In this document: positions 10,717-22,887 of the stretch, piece by piece
Layout of the letters: every line of letters starts with the position of its first letter
Numbering within the stretch: the stretch's first letter is position 1
Origin: Phycomyces blakesleeanus NRRL 1555(-)
Lineage: Eukaryota; Mucoromycota; Mucoromycetes; Mucorales; Phycomycetaceae
NCBI RefSeq assembly: GCF_001638985.1
Contig: NW_017265141.1
Coordinates: forward strand, 861,001-925,000
Length of the DNA: 64,000 nt
Direction: 5' to 3'
Program-made: the position numbers and the translations under genes
The notes under the pieces: generated by a model
Database searches by the model: none
What the model was told of the DNA's origin: nothing
Seen by the model: only the letters and a program-made list of their open reading frames with translations

Positions 10717-13612
10717 CGGCTACGCTAATCGTAAATACTTTTCTGCAAGTCACAAATCCTTCCAAAAAAAATTGGAATTTGTTTTATTGTGTAGAATTTT
10801 TTACATGTTTTTGTTACTGATTTGTTTATCAATACTATAATAATGAATGATATCACTTTTGACCCTCGCACCTTGACCATCTACCGTTTCATGCCTACGT
10901 ATAAAAATGAGACAGAAGAATTTGTCTTTGAAGCTGAAGAAGAGTACCAGCTGTGGTTCACAAACAACCCAGCTTGCCATGCCAACTGAGTCGTTCAAAA
11001 CAGTAACAAGTCGAAGAAAAAGGTTCCTGTTGGTGCTTTGATCGATCCTAATCTGATCAAAGTAACTCAGTATATTAAATGCGATCATTCTGGCACAAAG
11101 GCAGACAGTTTGAAGAAGCAAGCAGTTGAAAATGATGAGCTTCCTGTTGTTAAGCGTAGAAATACCATGGGTAATAGCATCAAGGTGGGATTCTTGGCTG
11201 CTTTAGTTTTTAAGTTCTTTAACGGCAGTAAAGTAACAGTAGTTTACAACTGAAGGCATAATAACCACAATCCTCTTGAGCTTTCTGATATCTCTTGCTC
11301 TTGGCTCTCTGAAGAAGCCCATATCTGGATCAATGAACACGTTGAGAAAAACCTTGACTGGAAAGCCATTAAGGGACTTCTAAGACTTGAAGATGTAAAA
11401 CTAGAAGAGTTATTTTATTAATATATAGTGACGTTAAAATAAGATTTTATTATATATTTTTAATTATAATGTCTTTAATTAGATGAAGAACTCTATGTCA
11501 ATGACATCTATTCCTTCTGCAATGATGATACAGTATAAAGATGTTCATAATGCGATTGTAGCTAGAATCAACAACAGTGCTAGAAAGCACTACAAAGATG
11601 AGATAAGTATTGAAAGATGGATTGCTTTCCTTCAAGAAAAGGGCTACCAAACTATGTTTGACACATATAATTCTGTTGGGCCTCTTCTTGTAAGCTGGGT
11701 CTCCCCTTGGCAGAAGAAGATAACTACAAATATTACATATATATATAGTCAAATATTTAAATATATATCAAAAAGAATATACTATTTATCACTTGAATTT
11801 GTTTTATCATTAGTTTTTAGAAAATGCAGAGGACTGATATCTTGACTCAATCTACAAAACCTGCAAGTCTTTTCTTGACAATAAGAACCATTATCTGATG
11901 TCTGTGATCGTATACAATTCTGTAATTAACAAGGGAGTTCCAGTTGCTTTCTTTGTCATCAGCATCAAATGTAATTATACTATTACAAGATGGTTGAATT
12001 GGTTGAAAGACACCAATAGCTTGAAGATCAAACAGATCATGATTGATTATAGCCAATAGAGCAGAAGACTATCCGGAATATATTTGGACCTTCAGTTCAA
12101 ATCCTTTTGTGCCATTGGCATATCAAACATGCTTGGCAAAGTCATATCAAGAAGTTAATTTTATTAATGTATTTTACTTAAAACATTGAACCTATATTAA
12201 CTAGTAATATTATTAGGTAACAATCTCCAACACCCACCTTGACACCAAGAATGTCCAGGCCAACATTCGTGCTGCATTGAACTTGATAATGCATAGTGAT
12301 AATGAAGCCGACTACAATGCTCATTGGCAAAAGTTCAGATTAGACTATGTCATGCAGTTTCCTGTCTTAACGTCTTATATGGAGGTTACATGGAAACCAA
12401 AGAAAAAAAGTTGGGTTAAGGCATGGAGACAGGTATATTCAATATTGTTTTTTTTGTCTGGTTATAAAAACTAATTTATAATTGTTTTTGTAGAATGCTG
12501 TATGCCATACAAACAATTTGACAGAGTCTTATCATAACCAACTAAAGTTCTTTTATTTAGGCCGGTCTCGCAACTGTAGAAATGACAAGATTGTATATCT
12601 ACTTTCTCAGTTAGCTGAGAGAGATTACCGTCAGGATACTCTTGAGACCTATTTTGGTATTAAGAGCATCAGACTTAGTGTGGATGACACAGAACGAAAG
12701 AGAAGGGCCAGTGTTATTGCTATCGAAAAAGCAAATGGTCTGATTGAAGAAGTTGAACCGCAAGCATTGCAAGCATACAAGGTAATATTATATAAAACAT
12801 TTGCTTATATAATTTATAATTTATAATTAATATTGTTATATTAGATGTATTCTTGCAAATCTTTTGAAGAGGGTTGTGAACTGGTATACTTTATCAAGTT
12901 CACAACCCACTTACATGATTGCTCTTGCCCAGACTCTGCTAGATTGTGCAAACATATCTTCTTGGTCTCTCGAGTTTTTGACCTGCCAGTGACAGTAAGA
13001 CGAAATGTCGTACTGGATTCAGCTGCGTTGTTTGGGCTTGATGAAAACGATGACAATACTATTTCAGAAGATAATATTGCCTTGTTGGAAGACCAAATGA
13101 GCAAAGATGAGCAGAGAGCAAATCTTCTGCTTATGAATGAAAGTTTGGAGAGAATTTGGAAGCAGGTGTATACCTCTTCCAAAACCTTTGAGCAAAAAGA
13201 AGTCTTGTTGGACCTTATGAAAAAGGTAAACTCTGTTGTTAACTCAACTAATAGGTTGCGAAAGCAGACCTAAAGTCATAGATTACAAGACTTCTCTTTC
13301 AATTTATTTTTTTTCTCAATAAACATCAAATTTCTACTCTCTTCTTTAATATAAAAGACTTATATAAACTATAAAATCAAATGTATAAAAATTGCCTTGT
13401 GAAAATTATTCACTAGACATAAAAAATTAAAATTTAGTTTGTACTTAAAAATAATTAAAAAAGTAAGATACTTTTGGCATTTTCAGCACAAAATATCCCC
13501 CCCTATGTTTTTTCCTTTTTTTCTCAAATATTGTGCTCTTTTTTTTGAAGAAATACAAGATACTATTGGCTGAATCTGCGTGACTTGCAGAAAAGTATTT
13601 ACGATTAGCGTT
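10717..13612. mobile_element. MULE (Mutator-like element) inserted in the CACTA left terminal repeat
   Basis: Inverted repeats of 31 bp are a perfect pair: 10723-10753 (CGCTAATCGTAAATACTTTT and on, ending CAAGTCAC) and 13580-13610. The element is bracketed by the direct repeat ATTCACTGTAGGA at 10704-10716 and 13613-13625. MULE target duplications are usually 8-11 bp; here the shared sequence is 13 bp. It contains one decayed MULE transposase gene (10843-13273). Confidence 0.85.
10843..13273 (+). pseudogene. MULE transposase with SWIM zinc finger, decayed
   Basis: ATG 10843 opens MNDITFDPRTLTIYRFMP. The frame is then broken by TGA near 10987 and another before RHNNHNPLELSDIS (about 11256-11300), the end of the FAR1/MULE zinc-binding region. 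A middle part carries the DDE-type core in pieces: DSTYKTC (about 11850), VPVAFFVIS (about 11938-11965) and a further TAG near 12057. The C-terminal third (12277-13273) is better preserved over three exons (ends near 12432, 12780) and includes NLTESYHNQLKFFYLGRSR and the SWIM finger CSCPDSARLCKHIF (about 12925-12966), the CxC...CxH pattern at the end of MULE transposases. Normal MULE order, but at least three stops and shifts, so not functional. Confidence 0.8.
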
Positions 13613-13615
13613 ATT

Positions 13616-13690
13616 CACTGTAGGAAATGGCAAAATTTAAAATCCCGGCCTGGTCAAAAGGTACTGTCTTTAGCCAGGTCGACCAGGTTG
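13616..13690 (+). repeat. Left terminal and subterminal repeat of the CACTA element
   Basis: Begins CACTGTAGGAAA. Downstream there are repeated CCTGGTC / CCAGGTC / ACCAGG motifs in both orientations, similar to those inside the right end (18405-18440). Such subterminal motifs are binding sites for the accessory protein in characterised CACTA elements; that role here is inference. Confidence 0.7.
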
Positions 13691-14294
13691 TTTTGGCTAA
13701 TGAAAATAAAGAATTATGTTGTTAGTGTTACATATCTCAGCAAATCAGATGTATATAATGTTGATACATTAAGCCTTATTTAGTCATTATTACTCTTTTT
13801 TAGCCAATAAAACACACATATTATTAAAAACTAAACATTTTATAGACACTTTATTATTTTTCTCATTGGTTAAAAAATGTATATTACATCATGAACAATT
13901 ATGTTTTTTCTTTATAGATTTTTATTTAAATTATGCTTTTTTTTTAAAAAAAAAATCCAAAAAAAAAACAAAAAACAATAAATCAGAAAAACAAAAAAAA
14001 ACAAAACAATAGAAAAAACATTGGAAGAAGTGTACAAAGGAAATAAATAATTACTTCAAAATTAATGGCGATTTTGAAAAGAAAAAAATAGATTTATTGT
14101 ATTTTTCTATAATTTCAGTATAAGATTCAGCATTACCTATTCTATTAAAAAACAAATAGAACAAAATAATTGATTTGAATTAGTTGTGATTATATTTGTA
14201 TATGTCTCAATGGTTTTATAAAACTTACTTATTAACTAGATCTTGAACGGGATTCAATATACTTCTACTTCTGAGAGAGCAAAAACAATGCTTT

Positions 14295-14777
14295 TCAAGA
14301 AGTCTCAAACCTTCTGAAAGCAATATTTCTCTTGTTGGCTTTTCTTTCAAGCATACAAGCAAGCCTTGATTTCGTATAGTCTGGTACAGCACCCCATGTT
14401 GTTATGGGCGTGTTGTTTGTACGAGCCTTGATGAAAATTGATTGTACTAACTTCGTGGCAAGCTTGGCTGCGACTTTGTACATTTCATGAGCAGCATTTT
14501 TGTTACCTTGAGTCAAATGCTCTTGTATGGCTCTTTTCAGCATTTTTGTTGAGAGACACCAATTTCTGGGCTGTACATAGAAAGCAGGTCGTTTGATGTC
14601 TCGAACACAGTCTTCTACAAGGGCGTGCACATGATGGTTTACCACGCCTTGTGGACTTTCTTGAAGAAATTGTGTTGGTATGGGCTGGCCATTTTCGACC
14701 TGTGCTCTCAATCTAGCAAAACCTTCTTCTAAAGTTGCTAAGCAAATATTGATTTTGGTTCTGCTGGGTCTTGACAT
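14295..14777 (-). CDS. CACTA accessory ORF, function unknown
   Basis: A clean minus-strand frame, opposite to the transposase and within the same element. The longer frame starts at 14816, but its first 13 residues are a hydrophobic run from AT-rich DNA, so the ATG at 14777 (MSRPSRTKINICLATLEEGF) is preferred, giving 160 residues. It contains CVRDIKRPAFYVQPRNWCLS, a helical Ala/Lys region (residues 90-125) and TTWGAVPDYTKSRLACMLER near the C-terminus. I do not recognise a named domain. The frame ends in TGA right after RRFETS and stays open for twelve codons beyond (KALFLLSQK...), so the natural C-terminus may have been longer. By position it is a candidate for the DNA-binding accessory protein (TnpA role) of this CACTA family. 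Confidence 0.5.
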   Translation of the reverse strand: MSRPSRTKINICLATLEEGFARLRAQVENGQPIPTQFLQESPQGVVNHHVHALVEDCVRDIKRPAFYVQPRNWCLSTKMLKRAIQEHLTQGNKNAAHEMYKVAAKLATKLVQSIFIKARTNNTPITTWGAVPDYTKSRLACMLERKANKRNIAFRRFETS

Positions 14778-15018
14778 AATGAGAAATAAGTGTAAAATAA
14801 AAAACAAGAAGAGCAAAAGTTAGAATAAAAACAAAGAAAGAAAAGACTTAAAAAAAATTCTTTCAAACTAATTAGCGTATAATTATCAAGCTACCCGTTT
14901 ATGAACTGAGGACACAATGACTTCTACAGACTATAGGAATAAATGTTAATATCATTTTCTAAACACATTTAACACCCTTATACACCCAATTTCTTTTACT
15001 TACAAACATACTTTCAAA

Positions 15019-18000
15019 ATGAATAATAATATTTTACTTAACCATTCTTCCGAGAATGAGGCAATTGATGATTTTATTAATCAATTATTGTTTGAAGAAC
15101 AGCCAAATGAAAGCGAAGACTTTTATTCGACTACAGTGTTTGAAAATCTGGGCAATTCTGACGATATGTCTACTGATGGTGAATCTGCCTATCGTGCATT
15201 TGTTGGTGCAGACAATAATAGTAGCAATGATATGTAGAGCATGAATGCTGTCTCTGTACAGGCTGAATCCCAAAACGACTTCAGTGATGATACTGATTCT
15301 ATGTCTGGTAAGAAATGGATGAAAGACAATTATAATATTAGTATTAAATATAATTATTTTAATGTATATATCGAAGATGATGGCCAAGGATACTCGTGTA
15401 TCCGCAATCTTGACAACTCAGATAACATAACAGCTGAATACAATGTCGAATACGAGCAAAGAATTCCTTTGTACAAGCCAAACAGCCGTGCCAAGGCCGC
15501 TAGTCTGAAACTGTTCTCAATGTTTTTTGAGAAAAATGTTTCCAGAGATGTTTTTGACAAGTCCGTCAAAATATTCAACGAATATATGAAAGAATGTGGA
15601 TCACGTAAGTGCATTAATAATATTCATTTTTCATATTACATAAACTTACTACTATATTAGCCAACATCAATTCACTTTTATCCTACTACAAAATGAAAAC
15701 CTTGCTCAAGGAGAAGTATCCTATAAAGGCTACTGCATATGACATGTGCGTAAAAGGATGCTGTTGGTTCTCTACAGTTGTAGAAAGTATTGACATTGAT
15801 GAGAATGAGACGTGTCCCCTTTGCGGAGAAGCTCAGTACAAGCTTAGAGGGAATAGAATAATACCTGCACAGACATATCAGGTCGTGCCTCTTTCAGAGC
15901 AATAGAGGTTTAAGCTTGGACACCCCGAAGAACGTGCTAAGATGACTTATGGTGCTAGACGTTTAGCTGAAGGCCAGTCTGGTACACGCCAAGACATATT
16001 TGATGGAGATGCTGTTTGCTGATTGATTGAAAGAGGAGTTATTGGCCAGAATGACATCTTGGTTTCTATGTTTGTTGACCAGTTCAACCCATTTAAGGAT
16101 TCCAAGATGTCAGCTACTGTTGTTTATATTATTAACTTCAATATCAAACCTACACAAAGATAAACAAAAATGACGACTTTAGTAAATATACTAAAAAATC
16201 TATTTAGATATAAGAAGGAAAATATGATGCAGCTGGCCATAATCTCAGGGCCTGAGCACCCAAAAAACATTGCTTCTTTCCTGGAGCCCATTGTCGAAGA
16301 TCTTAATGCCTTGGGGACTACCGGCCTGTGGTTCCAGACTGGTGGTGGGTATGTGGTTGCAAAGGTTCATCTTGTTATGGCAACTGGAGATACTCCAGCT
16401 GTCTCTGACTTGATGAACCTGACGCACCACAACTCGCAGTATGGTTGCCAACATTGTTTTGCACAAGCAAACAGCGAGTTTAGAACCATGTGTATTGTGG
16501 AAAGAGAGGGTCCTGCGACTTTGAGAGATGTGGAGAGCATACGCTATTCTGTAGGAAACATAGGTTCTAACTCAACAAAAGTTTAAATATTAATATCATA
16601 TTAGAGACATGGTAGCAATCAGTATAATGCCTTCACACTCTTGCCTACACTCACAAGCTCGGCCTTCTTTGATCAAGATGAGATGTATCTCATCAGGCAT
16701 GGTACAGGCCATCAGATGTACAAGGCAATTGGAGACAAGTTTGCCATGGATATCAAAGGCCAAACCAGGCAGCCACATGGTATTAAACTCCAGGAGGAAT
16801 TCCGCCTACAGGGGTACGTGTTTGCCTTGAATATTGCTTTAGAGGATATTGACAGGGCAGTATGCGCATCCAGGGCAGACATACCTTCAATATTCACTGG
16901 AAGTTGGAGATCGCTTAAAGAGGCAAACGGCAAGAGAAAGGCTGTTGACTGGGTAGACTTTCTCTTGTTTGTTGTGCCCACCATAGTCATAGACCACTTC
17001 ATTTTTGATGATACAAAGCAAGCTGTAAAAGGCCTTGTTTGTGCTTATAGGATAGCCCAGAAGTGGTGGGTGTCTGAGGAAGATATCCTGGTAGTGGAGG
17101 GGTAAGTTTACCAGATATATATTAAGCAATAATTAATCACCTTTATAGAGCAATCATCCACTGGCATGAGTTCCTCCACTGGAAGGTATCTGAAAAGCGA
17201 ATAAAGCCAACTATTTTTGTGATGAACCAGCATATACTGGTTCATCTCGCTTATATGTTGAGTGAGATGGGGCCAATGAGGGCATACAGCTGTAGGCCGA
17301 TTGAGCGCACAATTGGTGCTTACAGTGCAGCTGTAAAGTCCAGGAAGGAGCCTGGCAAGAACATGGAGAACGTCTTGTTCCGGATGGCAGCTATCAACCA
17401 CTGCTCTGGTAACCGCCCTGCTGTCTTGGGTCCAATGGACAGAAGGACCAGCAACTTTGAGGTTGCAAGTGACGATGTTGCTGGTCCTCAGATTTGGTCA
17501 AGTCCTATGAGACACTCTTTGGCTGATTTGGCTAGTGCCATTGGAATGAGCTATTCGGACCTGTTGTCCACTTTGGTGCCTTTCTGGGAAGAGCAAGGGG
17601 TGCATTTCTTTGCAGAAAACGATGAGGTGGTTTGCACCAACAAAATGTGGAAAGACTCGGTGGTGTACAGAGTCCGGTCCTCTTTTGACAGTAGGTATGT
17701 TTGAGCCAATAATCTTGTTGTGCTTGAAAATCCTAGGGAGTAAGTACTGTTAGTTGTATTATATGTTGTTAAAAGTTGATATTAATCATTACTCTATTAT
17801 ATTTCTTGAAAGTTATGGATTTGTTTGCAAATTCTTTTCCCAAAATGACAACGGAGTGACCAGACTCTTTGCAGCCATTGAGTATCTTTTCGGGGTTAAT
17901 AGCACAGACCCATTTTTGTTTCTTACATGGGAGAATATCACGCCATGTGAGAAGAAAATTATCGAAATGAAATCCATCAAGGAGATGGCTGATCTTGTCC

Positions 18001-18062
18001 ATGATGTTAATGATGAGACCAAGCAGCACATAGTCTGGCCCTTGCCAAATCAGTGCCAGTAG
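15019..18062 (+). pseudogene. Tnp2/DUF4218 transposase of the CACTA element, copy 2
   Basis: The best-preserved of three copies. The N-terminal acidic part (MNNNILLNHSSENEAIDDFI) ends in TAG at about 15236. Next comes a region with a zinc-binding pattern, YDMCVKGCCWF...CPLCGEAQYK (about 15738-15842), as in Tnp2 proteins, then TAG at 15903 and TGA near 16019. MFVDQFNPF (about 16066-16093) matches the Tnp2 (S/F)VDGFNPF block. MMQLAIISGPEHPKNIASFL (16224-16283) and KVHLVMATGDTPAVSDLM with HNSQYGCQHCF complete the Tnp2 domain. VMNQHILVHLAYMLSEMGPM (about 17218-17280) plus RPIERTIGAYSAAVKSR is the DUF4218-like part. The C-terminus ends at 18062. Introns are plausible at 15606-15660, 16583-16606 and 17102-17147. 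At least four stops prevent expression of a full protein. Confidence 0.8.
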
Positions 18063-18444
18063 ACTATTTTTTCCTTTATTTTCCTTTATTTATTTAATAC
18101 AATTATATGCGCTTCTTTTCCAACCATTACTTAAAACCATAATGAAGTTCATTGACATTAACAATTCTATTTAAAATGGCTTATACTAGAAAAAAACCGA
18201 ATTAATAGTAAAGCTAATTGATTGATCATGTTTGCATCTTTGACCACAATAGCTAACAAAAAAACAGTCTTTCTTTATTTTATTACTCACAACAGCTGTC
18301 TGAGTTCAATACATCACAAAACAAATAAAGTACAAGTGTGTGCTAACCAAGATAGGTTTAAAACACTCTAAATATGGTAAATCATGGAGGAGATTAAAAA
18401 ATCTGCCAGGCATGGCCAGGTTTTCTCAAAAAACTGGTCAATAT

Positions 18445-18456
18445 TTTCCTACAGTG
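18445..18456 (-). repeat. Right terminus of the CACTA element
   Basis: TTTCCTACAGTG, exact inverse complement of the left terminus, followed by ATT (18457-18459) as target duplication. Confidence 0.8.
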
Positions 18457-18570
18457 ATTCTTAATAAGACAATGTCTTATGATTGGATAATACTGGGACT
18501 GAGTGTCAATTACAATTTAGTTCTGATACATTCAGTCCTTCTATATTTTTAAACTGGGTTAATGAATTTC

Positions 18571-18789
18571 TTTTGCATGTAATCCACAATAATATTTGTG
18601 TGCCCAATTGACATGAACAATAGGAACAAGTTAAAAATTAACTGTGAAAAAAAGCTTTGAATCTCGCATGTAATTCATGATGGTAATTGTGTACTCAATT
18701 GATGTTAACAATTAACTTTGAAGAAAAGCTTTGAATCTTGCATTTAATTTACAATAGTAATTGTGCACTCAATTGACGTAAACAATAGA
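18571..18789. repeat. Imperfect tandem repeat, about 75-95 bp units
   Basis: Two and a half units sharing GCATGTAAT..., a (G/C)TCAATTGA(C/T) core and AAAGCTTTGAATCT. Units begin near 18571, 18666 and 18740. No coding capacity; lies just outside the right end of the CACTA element. Confidence 0.6.
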
Positions 18790-20200
18790 GAAGTAGATAA
18801 AGTTAGGGATCAAATGACACAAAATATAGCAATTGAATTTATACAAGAGTCTCTGACTGATATGGCAACTATTGAAATTTGAAAGATTTTTATTAATTTA
18901 CACAAGCAAGCAGTATAAATGGGTAGTATGAATAGATAATATGAACAGATTGTATAAATATATAGTATAAATGGATAATAAATACTTAAAATTGATAACA
19001 ATATAAAAAAATGTATATGAAACTTTAGGAAGAAGTATTATCATAAATGTTAGAAGATGAGTATATACAAATTATTAAATAAAGAAAAAGAAAACTGAAC
19101 TACAAGTGTGCTACTGTTGCCACTTTGTTTTAACCAAAGTTTTCAATTTTTATCTGAATCATTTTCATTTTTTGCTTTGATATAAAAGCTTTATAAGAAT
19201 AAAATATTCAAGAAAACTTAGATGAACAGTGTTTTCTTTCTTTTCATAGTATGGTTATTTCTTCTCAATGCAGTCCCATTGGAGACATCAGTCTACCTTA
19301 TGAAAGCTTAAAATTAGCAAGATTCATTTAATTCTTAACAATTTCTCTGGTCATATAGTCAATTTTACGCTTACAAATGAGGATCTTCGTTTTTTGCCAC
19401 CAAACATCACTTCCCACCTTCAGCCATTTGATGATGGTATTATTTAAACATTCAAGCCTTATGTCAAGAATAAATAGTATGTCAAGGCTTATCAATATAT
19501 TGATATGATTCAAAATAGCTCTCAAGATAAGATTAGAGTCATTGATAATATCTTTGAAATTGATCAATTGTGAGTGTTGTGGGGAGAAAATAAAGCAAAA
19601 TATAATATAGACGAAAGAATTCATGAGAACTTGTGTAGGTTGTTTATTTCAAAAGAAAAGTAAAGAATGATAAAATTCGATTGTCTTTCTACACGGAACT
19701 ATCTACTGATATTTATATGTTTTTCTAATTTGTAATTCAGTGTGTGCTTAAGTAATCTTTATCACGATGAGTCATCTTCCAGGAGTATTGTTCTTCTGGA
19801 AAGATCTGGAAAGACCAATTGATATGATACTTCTCCAGTCAGATCAGTCCAAGAGTTTTGGTAAAGAAGAGCATTTATGCTATTGGTAATATTTTAGTAT
19901 TCCGACCCAGATACTCGGGTAATGTTTCATAATATTAGATAGTTGTAGTTGTAGTCTCTCAATTAAGTATTTGTATAATAAAAGAAATATGTAGATGAAA
20001 TATAATGATGCCATATATTTAATGTATATGTATTTGTATATCCCATGTCATGGTGATAATAATAAATAATCAATTATGTGTATGATGATCTGTGTATTAG
20101 ATAATATCATAAAGGGAGATCCGTTTGACTGGAATAGCTGAGGATATTATTTTATCCTTCAGTCTTACTCTCAGATTCAGCAGTAATCAATACTCATTCA
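18790..20200. other. AT-rich gene-free region
   Basis: No supported gene. A 42-bp piece at 19188-19229 (GCTTTATAAGAATAAAATAT and on) recurs with about six mismatches at 52258-52299. Around 19899-19918 a CAGATACTCGGGTA phrase resembles the possible LTR at 10001-10630. Confidence 0.4.
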
Positions 20201-20853
20201 CAACAGGGAGCAATGAAATAGATAACAGAGGCTTGGGAATCTGGCATGGCAAAGACTATTAAGAACTACTGGAATGCAACAATATTTTGTTTCATTGAAG
20301 ACAAAGACAGTGAAGATAATAGTAAAACAATTTAGTGATTATAATAATAGTGATAGCTTTTAACTGTGCTTTCCTAATATTCTAAATATGATTTATAGAT
20401 GTAAACCAGTCTATAATTCAGCAACATCCGGAAGAAAAGTTTTTAGCAGAGAGTTTACAAGAAGCTCTGGACAAAATTTCTGGATTAGATCTTGTGTGCA
20501 TTGAAGATTGCCTAACCAATGAGTCTGATTCACTTTATGTGAGACAATGCACTCATAGAGTTATCAATGACAATGAGATCACAAACATTGTAATGAAATA
20601 ATATGCTGCTGACAAAAATGCAGTCAACAACAACAGCAATGAAGAAACTGCTTAAGTGTAATCATCAGTTTCTCTTAAGAGAATATATTTGGCTTCCAAA
20701 AAGTTTAAGTGTGTATGCAGACTTTTGAATATCTTAAAAGATGAAAATGTTGACAGAAACTTTATCAATACTGTCAAAGACTATTGAAACAAGTTCTAGA
20801 AAACTGCGAACTCAAAACAAACAAAAGTCATCAGCTTTTTCAAGTCTTTTTAA
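20201..20853 (+). pseudogene. C-terminal relic of a pogo/CENP-B-like (DDE_1) transposase
   Basis: The first part reads QQGAMK, a TAG, then ITEAWESGMAKTIKNYW (20219-20269). This matches the block near the end of DDE_1 transposases, where a tryptophan-containing helix is followed by T-I-x-N-(C/Y)-(F/W). A likely intron ends in TTATAG at about 20399. Then comes IIQQHPEEKFLAESLQEALD (about 20413-20472) and an acidic tail that degenerates after TAA near 20599. No catalytic region remains upstream. The identification rests on one motif and the acidic C-terminal tail typical of the family, so it is moderate. Confidence 0.45.
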
Positions 20854-22887
20854 GATTTGTTCTTTGCAAAATAAAAAAAAAATCATTGTTTTATGACAAA
20901 TATATTTTTATTTATCTAAAAATAAAAAAAAGTTAGCAGCCAAGTACAGTGAATGCTTGATTTTATAATATATTTTTAAATAATAAAAATGGGAAATAAT
21001 AATAAATAGTAATACCAGATAGTAATAATAAAATCCATAAAGCTTTCATTATATACTACACTAAAAAAATAGGAGTTTTAGAGGTGGTTTCACAGGTGGT
21101 TCTGAAGGGGAAATCAGGATGTGTTTTGTATCCTTCCTCCCTTTTTCCAACCCTGAGTTTCTGTTCATTTTAATACATCTCTGTTTACCAGTTGTTTTAA
21201 GATTCTATTAATAAAGGAGGTGTTATCTAATGAAAAAAATGTGACTGCTAAAACATAAAATCAGACAAACCCAGTAAAAAAACAAAGCATTCCAGCAGTA
21301 GTTATGAAAACTTATCAATTGATAAGAACATCATACTGTGTCAAATATAAGAAAAATAAATCCTTATAAATTTCAATCTTTTTTTAAATAAATTCGATCT
21401 TTAAAGATTGAATAAATTAATTACATATACAACAGACACTCCTGGTTACCCTATACCTTAATTTGCAGCTGAGAGAATAAGCTTGATTTTGAGAAAATAT
21501 TTAATGGAAAATGTTAGTGAAAAATTATAAAATTCGTAATTTTTCACATACATTTTCTACTAAATTGCATCAACAGAGAAAAGTATATAACAATCATTGG
21601 AAATTAAATCGCCGTTTCAATTGAAAATTAGTAAAATATTCGATTTTCCACTAGATAGTACCTACTCTAATATAATGATAACCTTTTCTTTTGCTAATAT
21701 TTGTCTTTTCATTAGACAAAACTTCTTTAAGTATAGTTGAAATATTATATGCTATTGGTTATTACAAACTCATTATTTCTTTAATTTAGATTCTTTTAAA
21801 TATTTCTTGCTTAATCATTGTTTTTATTGGATAAGATATAATTGTACTGTAGTGTATTTTATAAAAAATACATTTTTATTGGTTTCTCAAATGAATATAT
21901 ATATTTTAAATATTATTTTTATTGGTTATAAACAGTCAAATACATCATATACTTCCAATATTAAATATATTACTTTACACTGCAGTGGATAGTTACTTAC
22001 AATTGCCTCCTTTGACAGTCTTTCCAGAGATGACTGACTCTTGCAATGGATGCCCAATTTTGATGGCATCTGGTGAAATCTATACCATCCCTCTTAAGCA
22101 TGTTTGCATGTTTATTGCAAATCATTGTTCAATCACATGAAGATATGGACCCCCAACTAGGACGAGAGTCAAGAGCTTGTACAGAAGGAAGGGTGGCTAA
22201 CTCGTTACATACAAGTTTTGTACAGGTTCTGAGTGTTGCTTTTTTGGATGCTATAATCTTGATTCCAAGATGTTGACTTATCATTTGGTAAACATGTTCT
22301 AAAGTGACATTACAAATGTTGATCACAGGTTTGAAAATAAAGCCACTTGAAGTCTATTGAAGTTAAGGTTAGTTTTCAGCAATACTGCTTTGAGTTGAAC
22401 TTACATTAATAAACAAAGAGAGATTTTGCTTTGGAGATCCTTTCATTATTATTTCATTTCCAAGCCTGTTAATATCCATTTTCATTTGTTCTTGATTGAC
22501 CCGTAAGACAAACAACTGAAGCTGAATGGCTAAGAGTAAAGATTTGATGATATTATCTGTGTTATTCATATTGCAAATATTGTTTACCTGAGATAAAAAG
22601 ATGTTGTTGTGAAAATAAGATATAAAGAAAAAAATTCAATTATCTATTATTAGTTTCATAGCAATATAGATTGAATCTATTGGGTTGGTTTCAGGGAATA
22701 TCAATTTTACTTACTGTGCTTACATGACAGCATAATATATATATGTTTCACTTTTTTCTTATAAGCTTATATTCAAGTTACTGCACCATTGTTGTCTTCA
22801 AGTTAATTATTATAAAAGAGTTAAGACTTGAAAGCAAATATCTTTATTCTTACTCATACTTCAAAAGAATAAATTCAAATTAACAAA
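20854..22887. other. Gene-free AT-rich region with a small hairpin
   Basis: Nothing coding that I can support; two 65-66 codon minus-strand frames at 22129-22569 have no recognisable motif. A hairpin of about 22-bp arms lies at 21503-21558 (GAAAATGTTAGTGAAAAATT paired with AATTTTTCACATACATTTTC). Confidence 0.4.
21503..21558. repeat. Imperfect palindrome (possible MITE core)
   Basis: Arms of about 22 bp with two or three mismatches around a short AT loop. Confidence 0.45.

Larger units (their letters stand above)
10707..18456. mobile_element. CACTA-type DNA transposon with a nested MULE in its left end
   Basis: The termini are CACTGTAGGAAA: the right end at 18445-18456 is the exact inverse complement of the left end at 13616-13627. 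The trinucleotide ATT flanks the element outside both termini (10704-10706 or its duplicate 13613-13615 on the left, 18457-18459 on the right), the 3-bp target duplication diagnostic for the CACTA superfamily. The left terminus occurs twice (10704-10716 and 13613-13625) because a MULE (10717-13612) inserted ten bases inside it and duplicated the site. Without the MULE the element is 4841 bp (13616-18456). It carries a Tnp2 transposase (plus strand) and an accessory gene (minus strand). Subterminal CCTGG-type motifs sit inside both ends. Confidence 0.85.

Noticed and set aside
21057..21110. CACTAAAAAAATAGG as left end of CACTA copy 3
   Set aside because: No inverse complement was found to the right of 25807, so the match to CACTA may be chance.
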